A stretch of 64,000 bases of DNA from Stenogyne calaminthoides (lineage: Eukaryota; Streptophyta; Magnoliopsida; Lamiales; Lamiaceae). Both the position numbers and the translations under genes were made by a program. Position 1 is the first letter of the stretch; every line of letters begins with the position of its first letter. The notes beneath the pieces are model-generated. The model did no database searches and was not told the DNA's origin. It saw only the letters and a program-made list of their open reading frames with translations. Positions 1 through 9,654 of this stretch are shown here, piece after piece. The stretch lies in NCBI GenBank assembly GCA_037126765.1, contig JBBCBC010000001.1, positions 26,458,804 through 26,522,803 of the forward strand, read 5' to 3'.

Positions 1-534
1 ACATGTGACCAATAATGTTGCCCAAGATAAAAAGTATTGAATCTCTCTCTGATTCGCTACCCATGATAAGTCAAAGCAATAGTTACCAATCCCACGTGAT
101 CCTATTTAAGGGACGAAGGTTAAGAAACAACGAACCACTGTGGTCTAATTCTTCCTTGTTCATTTCTGAAGAATTTATCCTCCTGTAGGTCCTATTCAGC
201 GCATCAGTCATGCACTAGTGTAATCTCTTGGTCAAGATAAACCAATCTGAGCCTCACACCTCAACCTTTCGCGATGGATGTTCATTTCCATCTGGGTCGT
301 GAATGACGTACTTTTAGTTACAAGGGACTGTTAATTTAATCTTCTGTGATCTGGTATCACTAAATTAACTACAGTGTAACACGTACGAATTATTGAACTG
401 TTATGCAGTAAATATATGTAACATTCAATCATATTTAAAGCATCAGTGATAAACAATTTATTTCAGTAAATAAGTCTGAAAATTCAGTTTCGATTATACA
501 AAGTAAAAGCATACTTTTCAGTATAATCCCAACA
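1..534 (-). mobile_element. Partial LTR, minus orientation, running off the left edge
   Basis: Read on the minus strand, the segment starts TGTTGGGATTATACTGAAAA at 534, a typical copia-type LTR start, and continues to the window edge. It breaks into a family B LTR, whose sequence resumes at 535. No coding potential was seen. The other end and the target duplication lie outside the window, so the family and full length are unknown. The LTR call rests on the TGTTGGG terminus and the sharp break in homology. Confidence 0.5.
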
Positions 535-1268
535 AGACAACCAGCCTAAAAAGCTGCAAAAAGCTACATAATAGTATGGATTTGAATGTGACTCCATCCA
601 ACGGTAACATTCAAATCCACACTATAAATACAAGTTCTTCCTTCATTATTAAGTGTGGAAGTGGAAGTGGAAGTGTGTGAAATACGTAAAAACACCATTG
701 AAGATACAGAGCCAAATCATCTAGCATTTCCACCATAGAACACTGAGCAAGAAATACACGCATATATTCAAGAGTGTTCTACCCTAGATCTAAGCACAAA
801 TGTAATATCCTAAGCTTTGAGAGATTTTCCCATCCTTAGCATTGAGGCTAAACAAATGTAAGGGAAAATCTCAACCTAGTTGGAAACCAAACAAACCTTA
901 CCCAAATCAGTTTGATAGGTTAAGTTTGTAGGTGAGTCAGAACTCGTTAAACATCTAAGCAATCCCGAAAGGGAGGGTAGGCGATCCCTTAGAGGGAGAT
1001 AAGTCCCGTTTGAGTGAGAACTCGGTAAACATCTGTTGGTTAAGTTGGTGCCCCATGAAGGGAAGAGTGGATGTAGGACGAGTTGTCCGAACCACTATAA
1101 AATCGTGTGTTCTTTTGTGCTTTATGTCCTTACTTGCCATATGCATTTTATTATAAGCAAAACACATTGGCTTAAAACGCAAAAAATTGGTATCACTATT
1201 CCCTCACCCCTGTTTTATATGCATTACATGATTTTTACGCATTTCATGGTTTTTCACCGGGACCAACA
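535..1268 (+). mobile_element. Family B LTR, 5'-truncated (U3 end, R, U5)
   Basis: This segment matches the downstream half of the family B LTRs seen complete at 30,509-32,414 and 32,549-34,406. It holds the 12-bp inverted repeat before the TATA box (about 575-640), the R/U5 hairpin (about 820-880), one or two copies of the R/U5 minisatellite unit and the terminus CACCGGGACCAACA ending at 1,268. The upstream half is missing because the minus-oriented LTR at 1-534 interrupts it. Florendovirus sequence follows directly, so this LTR sits in the viral intergenic region. Confidence 0.7.
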
Positions 1269-1631
1269 AATATACCTTAATGAGTCACAACCATAAACCA
1301 ATTTATAAACAAAATTATTACAAGGCTTAAGGGTTACACACGAGAGGGATAGAGAGAGAAAAAAGAGAGGGCGAGTAAACTCAAGTGTACCTCTGAAAAG
1401 AAAATTCAAACCTATATATAGATGAAAGAGCTAGACATCAAACCCCGGATTTCAAAATAAAAAAGAAATAGTGCAGAAAAAAAACAAAGCCACAAAAAGA
1501 CAAAAAAAGTTTGAATATTAATTAATATTCATCAACAGTACTTTGTCTGTAAAGTGACGCATGCAATGCCGAATTTTATTCGCTGTTATCTGTAATCATA
1601 TCTTGCACCATATTATTATATCTTTAAGCCT
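1269..1631 (-). other. Florendovirus-like intergenic region, left copy
   Basis: This AT-rich stretch lies downstream of the viral ORFs on the minus strand and has no open frame of note. It contains a good TATA box (CTATATATAG at 1,412-1,421), followed in minus direction by a leader-like sequence. In pararetroviruses this region carries the pregenomic RNA promoter and the polyadenylation signal. That role is inferred from position. The region is cut at 1,268 by a family B LTR. Confidence 0.45.
1412..1421 (-). promoter_or_regulatory. Candidate pararetroviral promoter TATA box
   Basis: CTATATATAG lies in the viral intergenic region downstream of the ORF2/small-ORF block. The motif is directly visible. 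Its use as the pregenomic RNA promoter is inferred from location only. Confidence 0.35.
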
Positions 1632-1985
1632 TTAAATTTCCAATAAAGAGGCTTGCTTCCTTAGGAGCATAAGAGTTTCCTTAAATCCTGCTAATTGTTG
1701 ACGATTATTAAACCATTCTTCATTTCTTCTAATTGAGGCTTCAATCCATGGAATCCATTCTTCCAAAGCTCTTATCTTCTTTTTAAGAATTTTAAGATAA
1801 TTCTTATTTTTAATAACATTATTTTCATTATCAATGAAAATATCAGAAGGAGTTCTCCAAATATTTTAATGTAGCACTCCTGTATCATTCAAGAGATAGT
1901 ATAACCTGGAACGAATTATTCCATGTTGAATGTCCCATCCTTCCGTTGTAAAAGATGGAAAGAAACCATTTGGATAAGATCCCAT
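1632..1985 (-). pseudogene. Small ORF after florendovirus ORF2 (about 117 codons, one internal stop)
   Basis: The ATG at 1,985-1,983 shares its A/T with the TAA stop of ORF2 (TAATG), a stop-start overlap typical of compact viral genomes. The frame stays open to a TAA at 1,634-1,632 except for a single in-frame TAA at codon 40 (1,868-1,866). The C-terminal half is rich in Lys, Glu, Trp and Leu and looks helical or coiled-coil. I do not recognise the family. The frame could be chance in AT-rich DNA, but the tight overlap and single stop argue for a decayed real ORF. The other ORF2 copies here lack this end, so no internal comparison is possible. Confidence 0.4.
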
Positions 1986-3323
1986 TAAAACTTGTTATCT
2001 TTAATTTTCCCTTTAAGAGTATTCTTCAAGAGATCAAAACTTTCTTGAATTGAAAATTCTTGATCATCTTCATTCGGATCCTGAGCATCTTGAAGGTCAG
2101 ATCCAGAAATCATAGAAGTATCTGATTTTGAATCAGAAAAATCAATATCCTTAAATAAATTATTTTTAATATGATCCATATAAAGATCCATAATTTTTTC
2201 CTTTGAGAATATGCCAAAATACTTTTTAGAGTATTCAGAGAATGATGGAAGAGAACTAGAAGTTTTGTCAACATAATTCTTTCTGTATTCTTCCATTTTG
2301 GATTTTATCTTTGTAATATTTTCTTGTAATGGTGACTCATTGGAGCCAGGGGTAATAACATTTAAGTTGTTCCAAAATCTTGTTGTATGGATTCTCCATA
2401 AACAAGGTGTTCCATATTCGGTATAACCGAACTCTGGTTTCCATTTCCAAACCCATGGAATACCGAAATCAACAAAAAACATACAAGTAGTTTTACCACC
2501 TGTATTATGAGACTTTAAGTCTGAAGAAACAACAGAATATTCTTCTAAAAGATTTTTAACCTCTTTAGGCAGAATATCTGCCAATGCTCCAAAATTTCCC
2601 CACCAGGTAAAAAGCCAATTAGGGATCTGATTTTTGCCAATATTTTCACAAATTTTTATTAACCAGGTGTGAGAATGCTTAGCATTCTGATAAAGTAAAG
2701 TTTTATAAAAACTTTGTAAGTAATTCCAGTAATTGTACTGGTAAGTAGTATGTGTGACTTCATTGGTCATACTTCTTTCCGCAAAAGGTGAAGTTCCCCA
2801 TTCTTGGATAGAGATGACTTTTGTAATAATAAATTTAGAGTAATTAATAACTTTACTCTTAGGAGGAAAATGCTGAATTTCAACACTTCCAAGACTAATG
2901 AGAATATTCTCATAAAATCCTCTGGATTTATAAGTCTCCACATTCCAATTTGAATTTGGAAAATACTTTTCCATAAGAATCCATGGGGACTCTTTGAATT
3001 TCTCATCATCATCTTCAATAATAAGAATCAATTCTTTCTTAGAAGAATCAAAGAATTTATATTCTTTTTGAGCAACTGAAGAGTATGATTCTTCATCATC
3101 AGGTTTTGAGGGATTATCCTGAACCTGGATATTCCTGCAACGTTGTCTGGGAAATTCTTGAAATTCCTTATCAAAATTTTCTCCTTTTGAAGAAGAATCA
3201 ACACCAGAAATGTTCTGATTATAAAGAGATTTCTTCCCTTGTTGTAAAATAGGAGATCCTCTGCCTCCTCTTCCTCTATAAGAGGAATAAAAAACTTCTT
3301 CCAGAATGGATCATAACTGTCAT
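1985..3323 (-). pseudogene. Florendovirus-like ORF2, near complete, frameshifted near the N-terminus
   Basis: The start ATG at 3,323 overlaps the RNase H stop as ATGA, the arrangement at the ORF1/ORF2 boundary of florendoviruses (Caulimoviridae). The N-terminal 30 or so residues are Ser/Gly/Arg-rich, then comes a charged linker. A long conserved domain follows from about 3,040 to 2,350, with Trp/Tyr-rich blocks such as SIQEWGTSPF and HTWLIKICENIG. The C-terminus is acidic and ends at 1,985. From 3,031 to 1,985 the frame is fully open (348 aa). An extra A in the A-run near 3,288-3,293 breaks the frame close to the start. The function of florendovirus ORF2 is unknown. This is the only copy in the window that reaches the C-terminus. 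Confidence 0.75.
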
Positions 3324-3441
3324 GAAGAAATAAATTCACGAGTTAAAAAATCTGGACGATGATTATCTTTCCATTGCTTATGGATAATATTAAAATCAAA
3401 ATAAGCAAGATGTGATTGTCATCGGGCAAACATTTGCTTTG
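3320..3441 (-). pseudogene. Florendovirus-like RNase H, C-terminal tail
   Basis: The last 40 or so codons of the viral polyprotein, ending in the TGA at 3,322-3,320 that overlaps the ORF2 start. They match residues of the intact RNase H frame at 48,621-49,037. Element E1 interrupts the domain exactly at 3,441/3,442, duplicating ctttg, and the domain resumes at 19,311. It is non-functional because it is split. Confidence 0.8.
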
Positions 3442-4162
3442 TGTTGGGAGATGAATTTAATAAAGAAGTTTTGATTAGATCCCAAAACCCCTGAGTATGA
3501 CATGTTCAGGATAATCTTGATAGTCTGAGTCAGGTTTCAGTATAGATTGTTCAGGAAGATATCTGCACCATGTATAGTCAGCAGATATTAAAATCAGGTT
3601 AAGATATTGAAGACCCTGAAGACTCAGAAGAACTGAAGACTCAGAAGATACTGAAGAATTGAAGAACTCAGAAGATTACTGAAGTTACTGAAGAACTGAA
3701 GACTCAGTAGTTACTGAAGACTCAGTAAGTTACTGAAGACTCAGGAAGACCTGAATGTTCAGAGGCACTGAAGAAATATCTATCTGAATACATACAAGTC
3801 TGAGAAAAATGCCCATTTTCAGTAAAGTGGATATTGCCCAAAACATTCAAGTGCAGACAAAAGGAACTAAGTCTAAGTGTTGTGTAAGGTTGTCCCATTC
3901 AGAGAGATTGACCTAAAAGAGCCATTTTGTTTGTCTACATTCACTGAAGACAAGAACCAATCAGAGGAAGACAACACTGTACTTGATTGACACTGAAAGC
4001 GACAAGACCCTGAATTTTGCCAGTAGTACTATGTTCCAGACTGCAAAAATTGGTGATTGACTACATAATTGCATATTGCCTAAAACATGCAAGGGAGTGT
4101 TCAAACCCTAAAAATAGCCGTTCGTCAATAACCAGAAGAGGAAATTCTTGATGCTATCTGTT

Positions 4163-4212
4163 CCAACGGATAGTTTTTCAAAGAGTGACCTTGGAGAAGT
4201 TGCCTATAAATA
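4163..4212 (+). promoter_or_regulatory. E1 LTR promoter: TCCAACGG box plus TATA box
   Basis: AACGG at 4,165-4,169 lies inside a small inverted repeat (CTATC...GATAG), 35 nt upstream of TATAAATA at 4,205-4,212. The same box-TATA pairing occurs in the two other copia LTR families here. The core resembles the plant MSA element bound by three-repeat MYBs. Promoter use is inferred. Confidence 0.5.
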
Positions 4213-4382
4213 CCAGTGACCTTCACCATTGAAAGGTTAAGGGAAATTTCAAGCAACTCAAGAGCTCATTCGTATTCTTGCAAATTGAAGCACTCGAAAA
4301 CCCTAGAATTTCCCAAGTGTTTCACATTGGAGAGAGTTCATTCACTAAGCCTAGAATTGATAGAAATATCCAAAGCTTAGTA

Positions 4383-4428
4383 GAGATATCCTAGCCTTTT
4401 CATTTGTTCTTATTGTAAAGGATATCTC
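4383..4428 (+). other. Inverted repeat in E1 LTR leader (RNA hairpin candidate)
   Basis: Perfect arms GAGATATCCT (4,383-4,392) and AGGATATCTC (4,419-4,428) lie about 170 nt after the TATA box, so they should be in the transcript. Family B LTRs have an equivalent hairpin with different arm sequences in the same place. Confidence 0.55.
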
Positions 4429-4518
4429 ACCCTAGTTGAAAACCAACCCAAACCCAAACCCAAACCCTTTGATAAGGTAGTTTGAGTGTGTGTGATTTGT
4501 TGGTGAGTTAGAGTTGTA

Positions 4519-4695
4519 AAGAGTGAGTAAGCTGCAGGTTAGTCAGCCAGAAAACTCTAGAGGAGAAGTTAGTAAGCTACTTGTGGTAGTCTGAAAACTT
4601 GTGTGTGTGTGAATTAGTAAGCTGCATGAGTCAGCCGGAAAACTCAAGGTAGAAAAGTGAGTAAGCTGCAGTGAGTCAGCCTGAAAGCTTTAGGA
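4519..4695 (+). repeat. E1 LTR short tandem repeats in R/U5
   Basis: Four to five imperfect units of about 40-50 bp, each built around gtaagctgcagtgagtcagc followed by gaaaactc. The same array is present at 18,555-18,730 and 23,293-23,470, and inverted at about 20,160-20,345, 24,900-25,085 and 46,650-46,840. Confidence 0.6.
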
Positions 4696-5278
4696 AGTGG
4701 TTAAGGAATTTCTCTGAAGACTAGAGAGAGTGGACGTAGGAGCTTGAGTCTCTGAACCACTATAATTGTTGTGTTATTTGCTTTCTGTACTGCATTATAT
4801 CTGTTGCATGATTTTAACTGAAAGCTGATTTTACTGATATTTAGTTGGAATCAATCCACTGAATGTGCATTAACTGATTCACAGCCATAACCACTATTTT
4901 ACTAAGGAAGAGATTTTCAGCAAGCTAAAACGAGTATAAACTTAGGGCCAACCATTCCGCACTCTTGATTAGCTAGAACAGACAGTTACCAAACTGAACT
5001 AACTCTACTGAGTATTCAGTAAGATAATTATCTGATCCAATCTTCTCAGGATCTCTGATAAAACTCAGGATCTGTTGGGCTAATCTGAAGCTTCTGAAAG
5101 CTGCTCAGGATCACTGTCTCAGTAGACTTTGACTCAAGGCGATCTGTGCTTCTCAGGGCAAAATTCTCAGGATATTCTGACCCTTCTGATCTCAGTTAAA
5201 AAAAAGTTTTAAAAATCACTGAACATGTGTATTCCCCCCCATACACGTGTGAGACTCGTTTGCACCGGGACCAACAAG

Positions 5279-5290
5279 TGGTATCAGAGC
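5279..5290 (+). other. E1 primer-binding site (initiator tRNA-Met)
   Basis: TGGTATCAGAGC, two bases after the LTR end, is complementary to the 3' end of plant initiator tRNA-Met. It is the standard minus-strand primer site of plant copia elements. Confidence 0.85.
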
Positions 5291-5399
5291 AGTGGTTCAT
5301 TTTGACCACTTGCTTTGGTAGCCATAGTCTATTTGTTGAAAGACTTTGGTGATCTACTGAATAGATCTTATTGCTGATATCTTACAAGGCTCATTCATT

Positions 5400-6746
5400 A
5401 TGCCTTCTAAGAAACTTCCTATGTTCTCTGTAGAGAGCTATGACCCATGGAGACTGAGAATGCAGGCTCATTTGTATTCCAAACATGAAAGAATGTGGAG
5501 AGTGGTTTCTGAAGGACCATTCAAATACACTGTTGTGAATCCCAGAATTACTGATACTGAGAGAAATGATCCTAGAGATGAATTTCCAAAACCTGATGAT
5601 CAACTTACTCCTGATGAGAGAAAGTTAGTCAATTTGGACTACATTGCTAAAGATACTCTATATAGCACTATTGATGATGGTGTTATGGGAATGATTTCTC
5701 ATTGTGAAACTGCAAAAGAAATATGGGACACACTTGTTATCATGTGTCAAGGCACATATCATATTAAAGAAAATAAACTTTCTGTTGCTATTGGAAAGTT
5801 TGATAGCTTTGAAATGGAAGATGGTGAATCCATTGACAAACTGGAAGTCAGATTCACTAGCATTATGAATGATCTGAATGCTCTTGGGAAAAGATACCCA
5901 CAGAGAGAAGTGGCACTGAAAATTCTTAGAGGATTGTCTAAGAAATGGGATATACATGCTGTGGTGATTGAAAACACCAAAAATATTGATTCCATGTCAT
6001 ACCAACAAGTTTTCTCTAAACTGAAAGATTATGAGTTTGTGATTGACAAGAAAACTAAGAAATCTGATAGCAAAGATGATTCTTCATCTAACAAGAATGA
6101 GGCTTTCAAGGCCAAAGAGAAATCCTGTAAATCTAGAGAGTCTGAGAACTCACTTGCCAAAAATCAGGATGAGCAAGAGGATAAGCTAGTACTGATGGCA
6201 ATGAGGTTTGAAAGACTCAATAGCAGATATGGAAAATATAAGAAATATTACAGGAATCACAGGTACAAGAACAGGAATAACTCAGAGGCTGAGGACAGAT
6301 CCACTGAGAAAAGGAAGGACCACAAAGCTGAAGGTTCCTCATCCAGAAAGAAGGACTCCAAGACAAAGGAGGAAAGTGATCAGGATGATGATACCAACAG
6401 ATGCTACAACTGCCAGAAGAAAGGTCACTTCCAATATGACTGTCCTGAGCTGAGTGCTAAAGAAAGAAAGGAGAGACAAGCCAAGGGAGATAGAATGATC
6501 TCCAGCAAGAAGGCTATGATTGCAGAAGAAGAAGAACAATCTGAAGAAGGATTCAGTTCTTCAGATGAGATATTCTCAGATAGTGACAGTGATGATGTCT
6601 GCCTTGTTGCTATGGAGGAGGTAAATTCTTCTATCTCTATTGTTGCTCCTACACAAGCACATGAGTTCTCAAGTTCAACTGTAACCAGTAACTTTGACCT
6701 GATGGATTCTTTTGAGAATCTTATGAAGGACTATTCTGTGATATAA
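5400..6746 (+). pseudogene. gag: E1 Gag, N-terminal and nucleocapsid part (448 aa open)
   Basis: This frame encodes the capsid/nucleocapsid precursor that packages element RNA in cytoplasmic particles. The N-terminal 200 residues are a copia Gag of the UBN2 type (PMFSVESYDPWRLRMQAH, later KEIWDTL and LRGLSKKWD). A basic Lys/Arg/Ser linker follows, then a CCHC zinc knuckle CX2CX4HX4C at 6,402-6,443 (CYNCQKKGHFQYDC) and an acidic Ser/Glu/Asp stretch. The ATG at 5,400 aligns with the gag start of E2. The stop at 6,744 is CAA in E2 (CAA to TAA), so it is premature. Confidence 0.85.
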
Positions 6747-7815
6747 GAACTGCTAATAGAAGCTCAAGAGCAGAACAAGGAACTGACTGCTGAGAATCTA
6801 AGGTGGAAAGACTCTAAAAATGCTGAGATCACTGCTCAATTGATGGGAACTACTGATGAACTAGATGTTCTGAAAGTACCAAGTCTCAGAAAAAGAGAAA
6901 GTGATAGAGATCCTGAATGGAAAATTAAAGAAATCCACTGAGGAGATTCAGTTTATCAGAACTGAGTTCAAAGACCTCTTTGAGAAGCATGAGACTCTAA
7001 AGAAAAGTGAGGATAGTGCGCAGAGAAAGTTAGCTCTATTGAATTCTGCATCTAAAGTAATAGATGAAATTCAGAGTTATCAAAGACCTGCAACTATAAA
7101 GGCTGGGTTGGGATATAATCTAGGGGGAACCTCACAAGGTCTTCTGAATTCTGCTTCTAGTAGTACTAAGACTGTCTTTGTTAAACCTGTGGCATGCACT
7201 AATCTTCTTACTGAAGAACAGTCCAGAGTTTTAGACAAGGGTAAAGGACCTATGGTTTCAGAAAAACTGAAGGTTCAGGGAAGAAAGTCCAAATCTCAGG
7301 AAAAGGCTAGAAAACCTGAACACTCAGTAGGAAATTTTCAGGCCAGTACTTCAAAGCCTCAGGCTAAGAATACCAACCTGAAGAAATTTGCACTGAACCA
7401 TCAGAGAAATTTTCAGAAGAGAAACACTCAGCAGAGATATTCTCAACTAAAAAGACCAAGTCCTCAGATTACTGAAAGACCACAATTTCAGTACAGACAA
7501 CCTAAACCCCACTTACCTAAGGGTAAAGGTTTCCTGAACCCAAGTCAACAGAGACAGAGACCAGCTGCACCAAAGCCAAGACATTTGAACAAAAGGCCTG
7601 AACCCAAGAAGAACTCTAAGGCTCATGTTCATGCTAAGGCTGGCACTCATACACAGGGTACTGCCAAGGCACCTAGGGTGGTGAATGTGTATGTAGATGT
7701 TTATGGGAGACAAATCAGCCACTCTAAAGTAATTAGAGTTATCAGGCAGATTTGGGTTCCAAAAGGTACAACTAACCTGGTAGGACCCTACACCAATTGG
7801 GCACCTAAGACCTGA
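6747..7815 (+). pseudogene. gag: E1 Gag, C-terminal part up to a TGA at the gag-pol boundary
   Basis: Continues Gag after the premature stop. A frameshift near 6,880-6,900 separates it from the upstream frame. From 6,901 it is open for 304 aa: a coiled-coil-like Lys/Glu/Leu segment, then a very basic Gln/Pro/Lys region and a conserved tail (VDVYGRQISHSKVIRVI, later VGPYTNWAPK). It ends in TGA at 7,813-7,815, in frame with the downstream protease. E2 has TGA at the same codon and E3 has it after the same PK-X tail, so it looks like an original gag terminator rather than decay. Confidence 0.75.
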
Positions 7816-7829
7816 TCTGTTTTTCAGGT
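7813..7829 (+). promoter_or_regulatory. E1 gag-pol boundary: TGA followed by an acceptor-like CAG|GT
   Basis: The gag stop TGA (7,813-7,815) is followed by a T-rich run and CAG|GT (CAG at 7,825-7,827). E2 (37,423-37,409) and E3 (60,468-60,481) keep the same arrangement. It could be a stop-readthrough site or a 3' splice site used to express pol. The motif is seen; either mechanism is inference. Confidence 0.4.
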
Positions 7830-8412
7830 AAAGAAAAAGGGCACTGAACTGAATGAAGACAACATAGCCTTGATGAGTGGAAATGAATTGGCTCCTGCTG
7901 CATGGTATCTGGTCAGTGGATGTTCAAGACATATGACAGGATATAAGCAATTACTCAATGACTATGTTGAGCAAAAAGGCCCTCAGATTACATTTGGAGA
8001 CAACTCCAAAGGACAAACAGAAGGATATGGAACTCTTGAAGTTGATTCTGTTCATATCCATGGTGTTTCATATGTGTCTGGTTTAAAGCATAATTTGCTT
8101 TCTATCAGCCAATTCTGTGATAAAGGATTCAGTGTTGAGTTCTCAAAGAACTTATGTTACGTGAAAGACAATACCTCTCAACAAATAGTACTGACTGGTA
8201 CTAGAAAAGGAAATGCGTATCTTGCTGATTGGAAATTATCTCCTAAAGATACATGTTTGGTTGCAAAAAGTTCTACTGATACCAGTTGGCTGTGGCACAA
8301 AAGGCTGAATCACTTAAACTTCAAAACCCTGAACAAACTTGCAAGATTAGCACTTGTGAGGGGGTTACCCAATGAAGTATTCAGTAAAGATCATGTATGT
8401 GATGCTTGTTAG
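7828..8412 (+). pseudogene. pol: E1 protease and integrase zinc-binding region, protease active site lost
   Basis: This retropepsin region should cleave the polyprotein. Its active-site triad reads WYLVSGCSRHMTG: the catalytic Asp codon has become Val (GTC at 7,912-7,914), whereas E2 keeps DSG. Downstream come the pre-integrase GAG_pre-integrs segment (SWLWHKRLNHLNFKTLNK) and the HHCC zinc site, whose second Cys pair ends in CDAC. The frame then meets TAG at 8,410-8,412, where E2 encodes Gln. The region is non-functional on both counts. Confidence 0.85.
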
Positions 8413-9654
8413 AAAGGAAAACAAATCAGAGCATCATTCAAAAGCAAAGTAGAAGTTTCTACTGACAGAATTCTACAACTGTTACATATGGATCTTTTTG
8501 GTCCAGTAACACCTGTGAGCACTAATGGCAGGAAATATACACTTGTGGTAGTTGATGACTACTCTAGATATACATGGGTCATATTCTTACTCAGTAAGAA
8601 AGAGACTCAGATAAAACTGCCTGAACTACTGAAAAGACTCAGTACTGAAAAGAATCTGAGTGTGGTCAAAATCAGATCAGATAAAGGAACTGAATTTATC
8701 AACCATATTATATCTGATTATTGTGCAGCAAATGGAATATCTCATGAAACATCAGCTGCAAGGACCCCACAACAGAATGGTGTTGCTGAAAGAAGAAATA
8801 GGACTCTGAAAGAAACTGCAAGAACAATGATTGCTGAAGCTGATATTCCTAAGAGATTTTGGGCTGAAGCTATCAACACTGCATGCTACTCTCAGAACAG
8901 ATCCATGCTGACCAAGAATCAAGGAAAAACTCCTTATGAGCTGTGGAATGAAAGGAAGCCTCTTGTTTCTTTCTTTCGTGTGTTTGGTTGCAAGTGTTTC
9001 ATACACAATAATGGTAAAAATCAGTTGAAAACTTTTGATAGCAAAGCTGATGAAGGAATATTCTTAGGATATTCTGAAGCCAGTAAAGCCTTCAGAGTTT
9101 ACAACTATAGGACTCTTATTGTGGAAGAAACACCTCATGTTGTTTTTTATGAATCTACTTGTGTTCAGAAGAAACAAAAACATGACTCAGGAGAGCTGAT
9201 CAAGAGAATCACCAGACTTAGCCTGAAAAAGAATGATAAAACATCCTCTGAACCTGAAAAGAAGAAGTCAGTCACTTTCTATGAATGGAGTGAATCAGAC
9301 TCAGATAAAGAAGTCCATAATGGAAATATTCAGGAAGGTGAGACTCAGGATGGAAATTCTCCACTGAAGGAAAGCCAACACACTGAAGCTGACCAATCTG
9401 AACATACACTAGTTCAGACCCAGGTATGTAATTCCAATGAAGATGTGGTCACAGCTGAGGCAAACTCTGAATCTATCAACCAAGGGGGAACAAATGTCTC
9501 TGACAATGTTCTGAGTGGAATTTCCCCTGAGGAAGATGATTCACTCTCTTCTTTTCTGTTGTTCCCTGAATTTGATGAATTACCAAAACCTAACATTTCT
9601 GATGTTGAGGATACTACTGAAGGGGGAACATCCAGGAGAAAATGGTTGGATAGT
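8413..9654 (+). pseudogene. pol: E1 integrase (rve core and C-terminus), cut by a solo LTR
   Basis: Open from 8,488 for about 390 residues. The DDE core is visible: first Asp in MDLFGPVTP, second in IRSDKGTEF (about 8,673-8,697) and Glu in QQNGVAERRNR (about 8,773-8,805). The conserved FGCKCFIHNNGK and IFLGYSE segments follow, then a Ser/Glu-rich C-terminal extension leading toward RT. The domain looks intact by motif. The polyprotein is broken upstream by the stop at 8,410 and downstream at 9,655 by a family B LTR. The frame resumes at 11,474 after the duplicated atagt. Confidence 0.88.

Larger units (their letters stand above)
3442..5276 (+). repeat. E1 5' LTR (1,835 bp)
   Basis: Begins TGTTGGGAGATG and ends GCACCGGGACCAACA. 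U3 (about 3,600-3,780) is packed with repeats of the type ctgaagactcag. A TCCAACGG box and TATA box lie at 4,163-4,212. A 10-bp inverted repeat sits at 4,383-4,428, followed by short direct repeats around gtaagctgcagtgagtcagc (4,519-4,695). Relatives in the window are the 3' LTR remnant 17,980-19,310 and the solo LTR 22,237-24,056. Those two resemble each other more than either resembles this copy. Confidence 0.9.

Noticed and set aside
5279..5290. Possible tRNA gene fragment at TGGTATCAGAGC
   Set aside because: Only the 12-base primer complement is present, directly after an LTR end; it is a primer-binding site.
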